Positions 44,451 through 55,319 of a stretch of DNA of 64,000 bases are shown here, in pieces (within the stretch, counting starts at the first letter, position 1; each line of letters starts with the position of its first letter). The stretch comes from an uncultured Microbulbifer sp. (GTDB lineage Bacteria > Pseudomonadota > Gammaproteobacteria > Pseudomonadales > Cellvibrionaceae): contig NZ_CANLDD010000001.1 in the NCBI RefSeq assembly GCF_947489355.1, positions 62,001-126,000 on the forward strand. The letters run 5' to 3'. Position numbers and translations under genes: made by a program. The notes beneath the pieces were generated by a model. That model was given only the letters and a program-made list of their open reading frames with translations, was not told where the DNA came from and searched no databases.

Positions 44451-46061
44451 CTAGGGCCAGAGTAACAGCACCAGGGCAGCGAAGCCCAGGGCCCAGCCCG
44501 AGGGCGGCAGCTGCTCCAGCCACTGCGGCTTGCTCAGGGCCACGGCACCGGCGGCGAGAAGCACACCGCCCACGCGGCGCAGGTAGCGCCAGCGCCCCCG
44601 GCGCTGACCGCCCGCCAGCTTCTCGCCAATCGTTTCCAACTGGGGCGCCAGTTCCCGCGACTGCTCCAGGGCGGAGTACACCAGCTGCGGCATCTGCGGG
44701 AATTTCTCCAGCCACTCGGGACCGTAGCGCTTTATTTCACCCAGGAGCGTTTTCGGGTGAATACGGTCGCGCATCCAGCGCTCCAAAAATGGATGGGCAG
44801 TCTTCCACAGATCCAGCTGTGGATAAAGCTGCCGGCCCAGACCTTCGATATTCAGCAGGGTCTTCTGTAACAATACCAGTTGCGGCTGCACCGCCATATC
44901 GAAACGGCGCGCCGTCTGGAACAGGCTGATGAGCACCCGCGCAAAGGAGATCTCCCCCAGGGGTTTTTCGAAGATGGGCTCGCACACGGCACGGATTGAC
45001 GCTTCAAAGGTGTTCACCGGTGTGTCGGCCCGAACCCACCCGCTCTGCACATGCAGCTCCGCCACCATGCGGTAATCGCGGCGGAACATGGCGAGCAGGT
45101 TGCGCGCCAGATAATACTGATCCTCCCGCGACAGGCTGCCCACAATAGCGGTATCGATGGCGATATATTGCGGGCGATGCGGGTGCTCGCGGGACACAAA
45201 GATATTGCCCGGGTGCATGTCCGCGTGGAAGAAATTGTATTCAAATACCTGCTTGAAGAAAATTTCCACACCGCGCTCGGCGAGCAGTTGCATATTGGTA
45301 TTCTGGGCACGCAGCTGCGCCAGGTCGGTAACGGGGATACCCTCAATACGCTCCAGCACCAGTACGTTGGTGCGGGTGTATTCCCAGTACACCTCGGGCA
45401 CATACAGCAGTGGAGACGCGCTGAAGTTGCGCCGCAATTGGGTACCGTTGGCGGCCTCGCGCACCAGATCCAGCTCACCCTCGATGGTATGCCGATAGTC
45501 CTCTACCACCTCCACCGGGCGCAGGCGGCGTCCGTCCGGCACAAAGCGCTCAATAGTGCGGGCGATCACCCCCAGCAGGCGCAGGTCCTCCTGAATCACT
45601 TCATGAATGCCGGGCCGCAATACCTTCACCACCACCGATTCACCGGAGTTGAGCACGGCGGCATGTACCTGGGCCACCGAGGCCGCGGCAAGCGGCGCGC
45701 GCTCAAAACTGGCGAAAACCGCATCGACACTCGCCCCCAGGGCTTCCTCGACCAGCGCGATGCACTGTTCGCTGGGAAAGGGGGGCACCTTGTCCTGCAG
45801 GTCGCCGAGCTGTACCACAATATCCGCCGGCAGCAGGTCGGGACGGGTAGAGAGCAACTGGCCAAATTTGACGAAAATAGGACCCAGGGCTTCAAGGGCA
45901 CAACGCAGGCTCTCGCCGCGCGCCGCCTTTGGCTTCGGCAACAGGGTGAGTGGCGCCAGCAACACGCGCAGCCACAGTGGACGGTGCTCCACCGGCAGCA
46001 GCCGGTCGAGGCGGTAGCGCAGAAAAACCCGCGCAATAGTAAGGCTGCGAAGAAGGGGCAA
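44451..46061 (-). CDS. ubiB: Ubiquinone biosynthesis atypical kinase UbiB
   Basis: The 536-residue protein has the UbiB signature [14 protein letters not shown], an Ala-rich loop [33 protein letters not shown] and D in AIDTAIVG, as in ADCK/COQ8 atypical kinases. Two C-terminal hydrophobic segments (about 480-535) anchor it in the membrane. It assists coenzyme Q assembly. TTG start, 2 nt after the ubiJ stop. Confidence 0.95.
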   Translation of the reverse strand: MPLLRSLTIARVFLRYRLDRLLPVEHRPLWLRVLLAPLTLLPKPKAARGESLRCALEALGPIFVKFGQLLSTRPDLLPADIVVQLGDLQDKVPPFPSEQCIALVEEALGASVDAVFASFERAPLAAASVAQVHAAVLNSGESVVVKVLRPGIHEVIQEDLRLLGVIARTIERFVPDGRRLRPVEVVEDYRHTIEGELDLVREAANGTQLRRNFSASPLLYVPEVYWEYTRTNVLVLERIEGIPVTDLAQLRAQNTNMQLLAERGVEIFFKQVFEYNFFHADMHPGNIFVSREHPHRPQYIAIDTAIVGSLSREDQYYLARNLLAMFRRDYRMVAELHVQSGWVRADTPVNTFEASIRAVCEPIFEKPLGEISFARVLISLFQTARRFDMAVQPQLVLLQKTLLNIEGLGRQLYPQLDLWKTAHPFLERWMRDRIHPKTLLGEIKRYGPEWLEKFPQMPQLVYSALEQSRELAPQLETIGEKLAGGQRRGRWRYLRRVGGVLLAAGAVALSKPQWLEQLPPSGWALGFAALVLLLWP

Positions 46062-46063
46062 AA

Positions 46064-46693
46064 CTACTCTGCCTCCCTGCGCGCAAATTGCGCCTGCAGC
46101 AGATGCACACGTGCCTCGAGACGTTCTGTGGCCAGAGACAGTTCGGCGAGGTCTTCCACAAAGGCCTCAAACTGCGCCTGCGGCGGCGTCAGCTGCCACT
46201 CTTCGCTGATGGTTTCCGCCGCCGCAGCCGGTGCGCGGTTGAGATTGGCACTCAGCCAGCTACTGGCACCGCGCAACACAGTGCCGATCGTGTGTGCGGG
46301 AATATCGCCAACCAGTTGTGCCAGCGGGGCCTCCCAGTCGATATCCAGATCGCGCAGGATCTCCTGCAATTCCGCCAGCAGGGTGCTCGAACCACTGATG
46401 GACACACCCAGTGCCGCAGGGGTGGCATCCGGGTCTTTCAGCAGGCGCACAAGAGAAATCGCTGAGCCGCCTATCCGGGTGGTCACTCCCCCGTCCTCTT
46501 GCTGGCGCACATACACCCGGTCGCCTGCAAGGCACAGATAACACTGTATTTGTGGCGCTGTCAGATCAAGCGCAAGAGTTCTGCCATCTAGTGGCTGCAG
46601 GCGCGCGCGGGTGGCCGGATCGTATTGCAGGGCGGTGTTGATGGCGGTTTCCAGCGCGAGATCAAATCCCGCGCGAAAAGTTGGGTCGCTCAT
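46064..46693 (-). CDS. ubiJ: Ubiquinone biosynthesis accessory factor UbiJ (SCP2 domain)
   Basis: The 209-residue protein has an N-terminal SCP2-type lipid-binding domain ([15 protein letters not shown] through [13 protein letters not shown]) and a C-terminal coiled-coil ([19 protein letters not shown]). UbiJ binds ubiquinone intermediates in the soluble Ubi complex. The ATG at 46693 is chosen; the frame is open a further 29 codons upstream. It lies between ubiE and ubiB, the canonical order. Confidence 0.92.
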   Translation of the reverse strand: MSDPTFRAGFDLALETAINTALQYDPATRARLQPLDGRTLALDLTAPQIQCYLCLAGDRVYVRQQEDGGVTTRIGGSAISLVRLLKDPDATPAALGVSISGSSTLLAELQEILRDLDIDWEAPLAQLVGDIPAHTIGTVLRGASSWLSANLNRAPAAAAETISEEWQLTPPQAQFEAFVEDLAELSLATERLEARVHLLQAQFARREAE

Positions 46694-46742
46694 GACGGTT
46701 CGGCCTCGTGCCTGGAAAAACACGGGTATCCCTCGGCGCAGT

Positions 46743-47492
46743 TCAGGGCTTGATCCCCCGGTGCAGTGCCACGATACCACCGGTCATATTATGGAATTCA
46801 CATTCGACAAAACCCGCCTCCACCATCATCTGCTTGAGGGTTTCCTGGTTCGGGTGCCGGCGAATACTCTCTGCCAGGTAACGGTAGCTGTCCGCATCGT
46901 TGGCCACCAGTTTGCCCATCAGTGGCAGCAGGCGAAAGGAGTACTGGTCGTAGATTTTTTCCAGCAGCCGGGACTGTGGCTTGGAAAACTCCAGCACCAG
47001 CAGGCGGCCACCGGCCTTCAGCACCCGCAACATGTCGCGCAGGGCCAGATCCTTGTCGGTGACATTGCGCAGGCCGAAAGCGATGGTGATGCAGTCGAAA
47101 GTATTGTCGGGAAAGGGTAGATGCTGGGCATCCGCCTGCACCGGCACCACATTGCCGGCGATGCCGCGGTCGATCAGGCGATCGCGGCCCACCTCCAGCA
47201 TTGATGCGTTGATATCCGCCAGCACCACCTGACCGCTGGCACCCACGATACGCGAGAAGCGCGCGGTGAGATCGCCGGTGCCCCCGGCGATATCCAGGAT
47301 CTGCTGTCCCGGCCGCGCGCCGGACAACTCGATGGTAAACCGCTTCCAGAGGCGGTGGATGCCACCGGACATCAAATCGTTCATCACATCGTAGCGCGAC
47401 GCCACCGAGTGAAACACTTCCGCCACACGACCGGCCTTTTCCTCCACCGGGACCTCTTGGTAGCCGAAGTGGGTGGTCTTGCGATCCTTCAT
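46743..47492 (-). CDS. ubiE: Ubiquinone/menaquinone C-methyltransferase UbiE
   Basis: The 249-residue class-I SAM methyltransferase has motif [12 protein letters not shown], the UbiE signatures [17 protein letters not shown] and [23 protein letters not shown], and C-terminal [12 protein letters not shown]. It C-methylates the quinone ring. First gene of the cluster running to tatC. Confidence 0.96.
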   Translation of the reverse strand: MKDRKTTHFGYQEVPVEEKAGRVAEVFHSVASRYDVMNDLMSGGIHRLWKRFTIELSGARPGQQILDIAGGTGDLTARFSRIVGASGQVVLADINASMLEVGRDRLIDRGIAGNVVPVQADAQHLPFPDNTFDCITIAFGLRNVTDKDLALRDMLRVLKAGGRLLVLEFSKPQSRLLEKIYDQYSFRLLPLMGKLVANDADSYRYLAESIRRHPNQETLKQMMVEAGFVECEFHNMTGGIVALHRGIKP

Positions 47493-47709
47493 GTCCTGCC
47501 TGCCGAGTCAACCTTGGAGGCGCTATTGTACATTGGCCGGGCCCGCCGGGCACTGCCGCCGGCTAAACTGTAAACCCGGCCATTCGGGCTGCCGAACGGA
47601 TTGCACCTCGGCGCAACGTCAGGCTGCCGGCACAGCTCAGCGGTCACCCTGCAAGGCCGGCAAACCGGCCCTCGAACCGATTGGCGTTCAGTGGGCAACA
47701 GCGGAAACC

Positions 47710-48534
47710 ATGGTCTACCGACTCAACAGCAAGCAAACACTTGCAGCGGCCCTCGCAGCCACGGCACAGGCGGAGGTTGCCGACGCCATCTCGGCCCTGA
47801 ACACACTGCCCGAGCACGAGGCGGTGCACGAGGTGCGCAAGCACTGCAAGAAAATGCGCGCGCTGCTGCGCCTGATACGTGCAGACCACAAGGCGCTGTA
47901 CCGGCGTGAGAATGCCCACTACCGCACCCTCGCCAACCAGTTGTCCGCCAATCGCGATCTGGTGTCGATCCGAGATGCCTTTTCCGCGATTGCCACCCCT
48001 GTCGATTTTCCCCGCACCCATGCTTTTATCACCGGGCGCAGCGGCCGGCTCGGCGACCGGGCAGCACTGGGGCAGGTCGGTGAGTTGCTGCTGCAGGGCG
48101 CCGGGCGTATCCCGTTCTGGCCCCTGGCACAATTGCGCTGGAAGCACAGCCAACGCGGGTTTCTGAACACCTATCGGCACGCCTGCAGCCTGAAAACGGT
48201 GGCGATTTCTCGCAAATCCGCCGAGACCCTGCACGAATACCGCAAGCACACAAAAGACCACTGGTACCACTGCCGTCTGCTGCAAGAGCGCTATCCACCA
48301 CTGGCTGATCGCTGCACTCCGCTCGAAGCCCTTGCCCAGGCCCTGGGCGATTGGCGCGACCTGTACCTGCTGTGCACCCTGCTAAAGGCTGAAGAGGAGG
48401 CTCTATCGGGCGAGTTGATCCCGCTGCTGGAGGCCACCAGTCAGCGAAGGACCGCACTCTTCCACCAGATCAAGCACCTGAGTGCGGATCTGTTCCCGAA
48501 AGGGAAATTCGTGCTGTTCCGCGCACACACATAG
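47710..48534 (+). CDS. CHAD-domain protein
   Basis: The 274-residue all-helical protein has conserved basic and His residues (HEAVHEVRKHCKKMRALLRL; LHEYRKHTKDHWYHCRLL), the hallmark of the CHAD domain, which binds polyphosphate. The usual CYTH (triphosphate tunnel) partner domain is not fused and no such gene is nearby. ATG at 47710; the frame is open upstream to 47473 but without conservation. It is divergent from ubiE. Confidence 0.88.
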   Translation: MVYRLNSKQTLAAALAATAQAEVADAISALNTLPEHEAVHEVRKHCKKMRALLRLIRADHKALYRRENAHYRTLANQLSANRDLVSIRDAFSAIATPVDFPRTHAFITGRSGRLGDRAALGQVGELLLQGAGRIPFWPLAQLRWKHSQRGFLNTYRHACSLKTVAISRKSAETLHEYRKHTKDHWYHCRLLQERYPPLADRCTPLEALAQALGDWRDLYLLCTLLKAEEEALSGELIPLLEATSQRRTALFHQIKHLSADLFPKGKFVLFRAHT

Positions 48535-48672
48535 CAAGTGTTCAGGCGGAACGATTTGCCCGGCGAATCACCGGCCCTGTGGGTGCCGAGTTGTAAGCAA
48601 ACAACCCCAACAGGGTAATTTATCGACCATCGAGGGCTTTTGGCATAACATTCGACAGAAATACATAACACG

Positions 48673-49146
48673 GTGAAACTGGCCATGCTGGATTGGTTGA
48701 ATACTCATATCGCTTACTGGCACTGGCTGGTGCTGGGCCTGCTGCTGGTGACGGCGGAAATCTTCGTTTCCGGATTCGTTCTGTTCTGGTTTGGGCTGGC
48801 CGCGCTTCTGGTGGGCGCATTGCTCCTGGTCGCCGACCTGTCGATCGCCCTGCAACTGCTGCTGTGGATCGGTGCCTCCATAACCGCACTGTTGCTTTGG
48901 CTGACGTTTATCAAACCCAAATGGCGCGATCGTACCTCTGCCGGTATGGCGGCTGAGGCACTGAACGGGCAAGTGGGGATGGTGATTGAATCCAACACGG
49001 GCAGAAACCGCGGCAAACTGAAATTCCCGGCACCCATTCTCGGTGAGGAGGAGTGGCTGTTTCTCTGCACTACAGATATGGCGGTGGGCGAGCGGGTTCA
49101 GGTCACGGACATTTCCGGTAACACGCTGATTGTTACAGCACTTTAA
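48673..49146 (+). CDS. NfeD-family membrane protein
   Basis: The 157-residue protein has three membrane segments (about 17-38, 41-58, 62-82) and a C-terminal OB-fold domain (ALNGQVGMVIESN through DISGNTLIVTAL). It is the short NfeD type without the protease domain. NfeD proteins pair with SPFH/stomatin proteins such as the next gene. GTG at 48673 or ATG at 48685 may be the start. Confidence 0.88.
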   Translation: MKLAMLDWLNTHIAYWHWLVLGLLLVTAEIFVSGFVLFWFGLAALLVGALLLVADLSIALQLLLWIGASITALLLWLTFIKPKWRDRTSAGMAAEALNGQVGMVIESNTGRNRGKLKFPAPILGEEEWLFLCTTDMAVGERVQVTDISGNTLIVTAL

Positions 49147-49184
49147 TTCAAAAAATTACACATTTATTCGGGGAGGAGAAACTG

Positions 49185-50030
49185 GTGGAAGGTTTGTATG
49201 TTGTTGTGGCGCTGGTGGTACTGGTGGTCATTACCATCGCCAAAGGGGTACGTATTGTGCCGCAGGGTTTCAAGCACATCGTCCAGAGACTGGGCAAATA
49301 CCACAAGACACTGAAGCCGGGCATGAACGTGGTGATCCCCTACATTGACCAGATTCCCTACAAGGTCACTACCAAGGACATCGTACTCGATATTCCGTCA
49401 CAGGAAGTCATCACCCAGGACAATGCCACCATCATTGCCAATGCGGTTGCCTACATCAATATCATCGCACCGGAAAAAGCGGTTTACGGTGTGGAGGACT
49501 ATACCATTGCGATTCAGAACCTGGTGCAGACGGCGCTGCGCTCTATTGTTGGTGAAATGTCCCTGGATGCGGCACTTTCGTCACGTGAGCTGATTAAGGC
49601 AAAACTCAAGGAAGGGATTTCCGACGATATCGCCGATTGGGGCATCAACCTGAAAACCGTGGAGATCCAGGACATCAACCCCTCGCCAACCATGCAAAAG
49701 GCCATGGAGGAACAGGCTGCGGCGGAGCGCCAACGCCGTGCGACCGTGACCCGGGCCGAGGGGGAAAAGCAGGCGGCGATTCTGGAGGCGGACGGGCGCC
49801 TGGAGGCTTCCAGGCGCGATGCCAAGGCCCAGGTTGTGCTGGCTGATGCGAGCCGCGAGGCCATCGAGCGGGTGACCCAGGCCATCGGCAACCAGGAAAT
49901 GCCGGTGATGTATCTACTCGGTGAGCGCTATATCAGTGCGCTGTCCGAACTCTCCCAGTCCGACAACGCCAAGAATGTGATTTTGCCGGCAGACCTGCCG
50001 CAGGCGGTAAAGGGATTGTTAAATCGCTAA
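49185..50030 (+). CDS. SPFH/stomatin-like (QmcA-type) membrane protein
   Basis: The 281-residue protein has an N-terminal hydrophobic anchor (about 2-16), an SPFH domain (GFKHIVQRLGKYHKTLKPGMN through LDIPSQEVITQDNA), and an Ala/Glu-rich coiled-coil (QAAAERQRRATVTRAEGEKQA). SPFH proteins form membrane microdomain scaffolds and modulate membrane proteases. GTG start behind GGAGGAG. It follows the NfeD gene by 38 bp. Confidence 0.92.
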   Translation: MEGLYVVVALVVLVVITIAKGVRIVPQGFKHIVQRLGKYHKTLKPGMNVVIPYIDQIPYKVTTKDIVLDIPSQEVITQDNATIIANAVAYINIIAPEKAVYGVEDYTIAIQNLVQTALRSIVGEMSLDAALSSRELIKAKLKEGISDDIADWGINLKTVEIQDINPSPTMQKAMEEQAAAERQRRATVTRAEGEKQAAILEADGRLEASRRDAKAQVVLADASREAIERVTQAIGNQEMPVMYLLGERYISALSELSQSDNAKNVILPADLPQAVKGLLNR

Positions 50031-50246
50031 CCTGGCCAACACCGGTGCTGGGGGCTGCCCCGCAGTGCCGGGTTGATCAACGTCGCCCGCGCCCTGCCAA
50101 TCAGCCCGGCAATATTCCGTGAATCCGGCGGCATGAGAGCCGCCGCTCGGCCAGCGCGGGCCCTGCATGGGCACCACGATACGCAGTTGCAATCGAGTAT
50201 TGCCAGGTAAATCAAACAGGCCCCGGAAGACCGGTTTGCCGGGCTG

Positions 50247-51815
50247 TTAATACTCCAGCAAGCCTCCAGCGCGGGCCATAACGTGGAACAGGTAATTCTG
50301 CTCATTGGTGCCGCTCACCAGGTGCGCGCCGGGGCCGCGCGCCCAGACTCCCACATCCTCCCCCGCATGGGATTCACTGCCTGTGGGCACCAGGGCATCC
50401 TGGCGGTAATCCACGGCGGTGGTGTCGGTGCTGGTGAGATCCCTGCGACCCCCATGATCATCGGCACTGTGTCCCGGGCCATTGGCATACGTCAGCGTGG
50501 TGTAGGGAAGGCCATCCGCTGCCAGGGCGTAGGCGGTTTCCGCTTCACCACTCCTGTCGTTACCCACAACTTTGCCGAGAATCGGATTGCCGCGGGTCGG
50601 GTAACCCGCAATGGTCATCACGTGACTGTGATCTGCGGTCACAATGATCAGGGTGTCCTCTGCACTGGTGTTATCCATTGCATACTGGATTGCTTCGGCA
50701 AACGCCACCGCATCCGTGAGGGCGGTATAGGCATTGCCGGCGTGATGACCGTGGTCAATGCGGCCGGACTCCACCATCAGAAAATAGCCATTGGTATTTT
50801 TCTGTAACAACTCCAGGCCTGTGGCTGTCATCTCGGCAAGGGAGGGTTCACCGGCAGCGTCATTACCGCGATCGGCCTCATAGCGCATGTGCGAGGGGTG
50901 AAACAGGCCCAGCAGCTTGTCCGTGGAGGCAATATCCACGGCCTCGAAACCCGCACTGTCTTCCACATAGATGGCATTGGTTACCCCGTCGCCATAGCGC
51001 GCCTGCCATTCCCGGATCAGGTTGCGGCCGTCTGCACGACGGCCTTTTTCGCCCTCCAGATCGGTCTCTTCAGCGGGCAGAAAATTGCGGCGCCCGCCCC
51101 CCATGGCCACATCGATTCCATCACCGGCCTTCAGTGCAACAAATTGCGCCGCAATGTCGCGACAGCCATTCGGAGCAGAGGCTTCCCACCCCCGCTCGGG
51201 TACCTTGGCATAAGTGGCCGCCGGTGTGGCATGGGTAATACGCGCGGTGCTGATAATACCGGTGCTCTTATTCAGCGCCTCGGCCAGTTCAATGACGGTG
51301 GTCAGCGGGCGATCCAGGCTCGCGCTACAATCCCCGCGCGCCACATCCTCTGCCACACTCAATACGCCGGCCTTGGTCTTCACACCGGTGACCAGTGCCG
51401 TCATAGTCCCGGCGGAATCGGGGGTCTGCTGGTTCGTATTGTAGGTTTTCACCAGGCCCGAGAAGGGCATCCTCTCAAAGCTGAGCTGGTACTCCTCGCC
51501 ACTGAGACCCCGCTGTTGCCCGGCGAGAATTCGTGCAGCGGTGACCGTGGAAATGCCCATACCGTCGCCAACAAACAAAATGATATTTTTCGCAGCACCG
51601 GGAGTATTGTTGATGGCCTGTGCCCGGGCTGCTTCCACAGCCTGCTGGCCCTCCTTAAACCAGTGGCTGTCACGCTGGACCTGTGGCAGGCCCAGTACCG
51701 ACACCTGTGCTTCAGGCAGTTCTGCAGGGCCCTGGCTGCTGGCATCGTCATCACTGCAACCTGCGAAAAGCAGGGCTATAGAGAAAGCCAAAACGGTCTT
51801 TTTGATTACTGTCAT
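50247..51815 (-). CDS. Alkaline phosphatase, lipoprotein-type paralogue 1
   Basis: The 522-residue PhoA-superfamily protein has metal ligand Asp84 (FVGDGMG), the phosphorylated nucleophile Ser134 (QTPDSAGT) and the zinc-site segments VESGRIDHGHHAG and VTADHSH. The N-terminus ends in a lipobox (LLFAGC, Cys20), so it is membrane-anchored. It releases phosphate from organic phosphates outside the cytoplasm. It follows a very similar gene by 17 bp. Confidence 0.92.
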   Translation of the reverse strand: MTVIKKTVLAFSIALLFAGCSDDDASSQGPAELPEAQVSVLGLPQVQRDSHWFKEGQQAVEAARAQAINNTPGAAKNIILFVGDGMGISTVTAARILAGQQRGLSGEEYQLSFERMPFSGLVKTYNTNQQTPDSAGTMTALVTGVKTKAGVLSVAEDVARGDCSASLDRPLTTVIELAEALNKSTGIISTARITHATPAATYAKVPERGWEASAPNGCRDIAAQFVALKAGDGIDVAMGGGRRNFLPAEETDLEGEKGRRADGRNLIREWQARYGDGVTNAIYVEDSAGFEAVDIASTDKLLGLFHPSHMRYEADRGNDAAGEPSLAEMTATGLELLQKNTNGYFLMVESGRIDHGHHAGNAYTALTDAVAFAEAIQYAMDNTSAEDTLIIVTADHSHVMTIAGYPTRGNPILGKVVGNDRSGEAETAYALAADGLPYTTLTYANGPGHSADDHGGRRDLTSTDTTAVDYRQDALVPTGSESHAGEDVGVWARGPGAHLVSGTNEQNYLFHVMARAGGLLEY

Positions 51816-51832
51816 GGTGAATTACCCCCAAT

Positions 51833-53380
51833 CTACTCTTCTGTTACCGGCAGGGCCGCCGCGCCAACCATCAGGTGAAAAACCGCATTCTGATCGAGGC
51901 TTCCCTGTACCAATTCGGCACCGGCGCCGATCGCGTGCAGACTGATATCCTCACCGGCATGGCTCTCCGCGGCGAGCGGCACCAGCGCCTCCTGATGGAA
52001 GCCAGGCGCCTGGGTGTCCACTCCGACCAGATCCTTGCGCCCGCTATTGGCCGCTGTACCATAGCGGTCATCTGCATCGGTGTTGTCACCCAGGTCCGCA
52101 AAGCCAAGGCCATTGGCGTAACTCAAGGTGGTATAGGGCCTGCCATCAGCTGCTGTGTGCTCTTCGGGTTCCGCCGCACCACTGCCATCATTGCCGATGA
52201 CTTTTCCGAGAATCGGGTTGCCCCTGGTGGGGTAGCCGGCGATGGTCATGACGTGGCTGTGGTCCGCAGTCACCAGAATCAGGGTTTCCTCCAGATCCAC
52301 TTTCTCCAGGGCCGTTGTTACCGCATCGGAAAAGGCAATGGTGTCGTGCAGTGCATTGTAGGCATTACCGGCATGGTGGGCGTGATCAATACGGCCGGAC
52401 TCCACCATCAGGAAGTAACCCTCCGCATTTTTCTGCAGCAACTCGATCGCGGCATCGGTCATTTCGGCAATACTGGGCTCGTCGCTGCCCCTGGCGATAC
52501 GGTCCGCATCGTAATGCATATGGCTGGAGCTGAAGAGACCTAACAGCTTCTCCGTGGAGACGGGGTTCACATCGGCCAGTGCTGCCCCGGTCTGCACATA
52601 TTCGGCGCGCTGATCATCTCCATAGCGCTCCAGCCATACACGGGTGAGGTCGCGGCCATCTTCACGCCGACCGCCAACAGCGGTGGTGGTGAAGCTGCGG
52701 CGACCGCCTCCGAGCATGACGTCTATGCCGTCTCCGTATGCCAGCTCAACCATTTGCGTGGCGATATCCACACAGTTCCCCTCAGCGCTGTACTCCCAGT
52801 TGCGCTCCGGGCTGCGCGCATAGGTGGCGGCGGGAGTCGCATGGGTGAGACGGGCAGTAGAAACGATACCGGTGGATTTTCCACGGCTCTCCATCAATTC
52901 GAGAAAGGTGTTCAACGCCCTGCCCTCGCTGCTTGGGCAATCGGCACGCAGCGCAGTGCCATCAATATTGATAACGCCGGCACGGGTTTTCACGCCGGTC
53001 ATCATCGCGGTCATGGTACCAGCGGAATCGGGCGTCTGCTGGTTGGTGTTGTAGGTCTTGATCAGGGCACTGTACGGAAACTGCTCAAACGATAAATAGT
53101 TCTCTTCACCCGGCTCACCGCGTAACTGCCCCTCACGGATGCGTGCCGCAGTCAGAGTGGATATCCCCATACCATCGCCAACAAACAGAATGACATTTTT
53201 CGCTATTTTTCCCTCGCGGGAGTGGCTTGCACGCGCTGCCAGACGATCGACACCATTGGTGAACCAGGCGCTGCCTGTCTGGTAGCCGGGTAAATCCGCC
53301 GCTGTAACTGCACAAGCGAGGGGAATAATGAGGGGAACGATACAAGAGGCGCTTATTGCGCAGGCCAATGTCTTTGCCAC
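51833..53380 (-). CDS. Alkaline phosphatase, secreted paralogue 2
   Basis: The 515-residue protein has the same core residues as paralogue 1: Asp69 (FVGDGMG), Ser119 (TPDSAGT), VESGRIDHAHHAGN and VTADHSHVMTIAGYPTRGNPILGKV. It has a signal peptide (about 1-28) without a lipobox Cys, so it would be periplasmic or secreted. The strong similarity and 17-bp gap indicate an old tandem duplication, with the two products sent to different places. No Pho box was recognised upstream. Confidence 0.92.
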   Translation of the reverse strand: MAKTLACAISASCIVPLIIPLACAVTAADLPGYQTGSAWFTNGVDRLAARASHSREGKIAKNVILFVGDGMGISTLTAARIREGQLRGEPGEENYLSFEQFPYSALIKTYNTNQQTPDSAGTMTAMMTGVKTRAGVINIDGTALRADCPSSEGRALNTFLELMESRGKSTGIVSTARLTHATPAATYARSPERNWEYSAEGNCVDIATQMVELAYGDGIDVMLGGGRRSFTTTAVGGRREDGRDLTRVWLERYGDDQRAEYVQTGAALADVNPVSTEKLLGLFSSSHMHYDADRIARGSDEPSIAEMTDAAIELLQKNAEGYFLMVESGRIDHAHHAGNAYNALHDTIAFSDAVTTALEKVDLEETLILVTADHSHVMTIAGYPTRGNPILGKVIGNDGSGAAEPEEHTAADGRPYTTLSYANGLGFADLGDNTDADDRYGTAANSGRKDLVGVDTQAPGFHQEALVPLAAESHAGEDISLHAIGAGAELVQGSLDQNAVFHLMVGAAALPVTEE

Positions 53381-53566
53381 GGTGGGTCTCTCAGAAGCTC
53401 GTGAATTTGACGAGCATTAGAGACCGGAAATATGACAATAGAATTACCTGCCGGCCAATTTCTCAAGCGCCTTGCCCGTGGCGGTTGGGGTAGACAAAAT
53501 AGTTACCGCCATAAGAAAAAAAGGGGTAAAAATACGCTTTGCACCCTGCCCAGGCCACAGTGGCGT

Positions 53567-53941
53567 TTAGCCGATAAACTTCACCACTCCTTCCTCCGGG
53601 TCGCGACGCTTGCCCTCCGCGCGCAGGCGTTTCAGATAGCGGTCCCAGTTATTGGTAAAATTTTGCGCCAATTCACGCAGGTATTCCCAGGTATAGATGC
53701 CGCTGTCATGGCCGTCATCAAACGCGATTTTCAGCGCATAGCGCCCGGCGGCCGCAATCTGCTCGATGCCTACATGGAGTTTTCCACTGACCAGTACCGG
53801 CTCACCGGCACCGTGGCCCCGCACTTCCGCACTGGGGGAAAAGACGCGCAGGTATTCCGCCGGCAGGGTGAACTCGGCATCGCCGAATACCAACTGCAGG
53901 CTTTTGTCGGCACGATTTAAACGGACTTTTTGCGGCTTCAT
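53567..53941 (-). CDS. DUF971 family protein
   Basis: The 124-residue protein has the DUF971 pattern: LQLVFGDAEFTLPAEYLRVFSPSAEV and DGHDSGIYTWEYLRELAQ. Related small domains occur in gamma-butyrobetaine hydroxylase N-termini and Fe-S-linked proteins. It abuts hslU on the same strand, as in Pseudomonas. The role is unknown. Confidence 0.85.
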   Translation of the reverse strand: MKPQKVRLNRADKSLQLVFGDAEFTLPAEYLRVFSPSAEVRGHGAGEPVLVSGKLHVGIEQIAAAGRYALKIAFDDGHDSGIYTWEYLRELAQNFTNNWDRYLKRLRAEGKRRDPEEGVVKFIG

Positions 53942-55261
53942 TTACAGGATAAAACGCGAGAGATCCTCGTTCTGGCTGAGTTCGCCCAGGTGGCTGTCCA
54001 CATAGGCGGCATCCACGGTCAGGCTCTGGCTGCCATCATCACCGGCATTGAAGGAAATCTCCTCCAGCAGGCGCTCCAGCACCGTGTGCAGGCGGCGCGC
54101 ACCGATATTTTCCGTGCGCTCGTTGACCTCGTAGGCCACCTCGGCGATACGGCGGATACCATCCTCGCTAAACTGCAGCGCCAGCCCTTCGGTGGCGAGC
54201 AGGGCCCTCTGCTGCTCGGTAAGCGAGGCGGACGGCTCGGTGAGGATCCGCTCGAAATCCGCAGAGGAAAGCGAACCCAATTCCACACGAATTGGCAGGC
54301 GCCCCTGCAACTCAGGAATCAGGTCCGAGGGTTTGGACAGATGGAAGGCACCGGAGGCGATAAACAGGATATGGTCTGTCTTGATCATGCCGTACTTGGT
54401 GTTGACGGTGCTGCCCTCAATCAGCGGTAGCAGGTCGCGCTGCACACCCTCGCGGGACACATCGGCACCACCACTCTCCTGGCGCTTGGCCACTTTGTCG
54501 ATCTCGTCGATAAAGACAATCCCGTTTTGTTCCGCGGCGCGGATCGCACGGCCTTTCACATCCTCATCATTGACCAGTTTTGCGGCCTCCTCGTCGGTCA
54601 GTTGCTTGAGCGCTTGCCTGACCGGCAGCTTGCGCTTGCGCGTCTTGCCCTGGGACATATTCGAGAACATTCCCTGCAGTTGGCTGGTCATCTCCTCCAT
54701 ACCCGGAGGGGCCATGATCTCCACCCCTATAGGCGCTGCGGCCATATCGAGTTCAACCTCCTTATCGTCCAACTCGCCTTCGCGCAACTTCTTGCGAAAC
54801 AGCTGGCGTGTGCTGCTGTCCTTTTCGCCGGGTTCTGTGCTGCGCGCCGGCGGCAGCAGGGCGTCGAGGATGCGCTCCTCCGCCGCATCCATCGCGCGCT
54901 GTTGGACCCCGACCATGGCCAGTTCGCGTTCCTGTTTCACCGCCATCTCCACCAGGTCGCGTACGATGGATTCCACATCGCGGCCCACATACCCCACTTC
55001 GGTGAATTTGGTTGCCTCCACCTTGATAAAGGGGGCATTGGCCAGCTTTGCCAGACGGCGGGCGATCTCAGTTTTTCCCACCCCGGTAGGGCCGATCATC
55101 AGGATATTTTTGGGAGTGATTTCGACACGCAGTTCCTCGTTCACCTGCATACGGCGCCAGCGGTTGCGCAGCGCAATGGCGACAGCGCGCTTGGCATCCT
55201 GCTGACCGACGATATGGCGATCGAGTTCATGGACGATTTCACGGGGGGTCATCTGGGACAT
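53942..55261 (-). CDS. hslU: ATP-dependent protease ATPase subunit HslU
   Basis: The 439-residue AAA+ unfoldase has Walker A GPTGVGKT (57-64), Walker [10 protein letters not shown], the GYVGRD pore loop and a C-terminal sensor-2 region. The C-terminus ends in RFIL, the tail that docks into HslV. Together with HslV it degrades misfolded and regulatory proteins. It lies 58 bp after hslV. Confidence 0.96.
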   Translation of the reverse strand: MSQMTPREIVHELDRHIVGQQDAKRAVAIALRNRWRRMQVNEELRVEITPKNILMIGPTGVGKTEIARRLAKLANAPFIKVEATKFTEVGYVGRDVESIVRDLVEMAVKQERELAMVGVQQRAMDAAEERILDALLPPARSTEPGEKDSSTRQLFRKKLREGELDDKEVELDMAAAPIGVEIMAPPGMEEMTSQLQGMFSNMSQGKTRKRKLPVRQALKQLTDEEAAKLVNDEDVKGRAIRAAEQNGIVFIDEIDKVAKRQESGGADVSREGVQRDLLPLIEGSTVNTKYGMIKTDHILFIASGAFHLSKPSDLIPELQGRLPIRVELGSLSSADFERILTEPSASLTEQQRALLATEGLALQFSEDGIRRIAEVAYEVNERTENIGARRLHTVLERLLEEISFNAGDDGSQSLTVDAAYVDSHLGELSQNEDLSRFIL

Positions 55262-55319
55262 ACGGATTCCTGCAAAACATTCGGGCGGGCCGGGCGCGCT
55301 TGCAACAGGCGCGCGGCAT

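Noticed and set aside
45051-46541. Plus-strand open frame of 496 codons across ubiB and ubiJ
   Set aside because: It is antisense to two conserved genes, with composition typical of a shadow frame and no recognisable motif.
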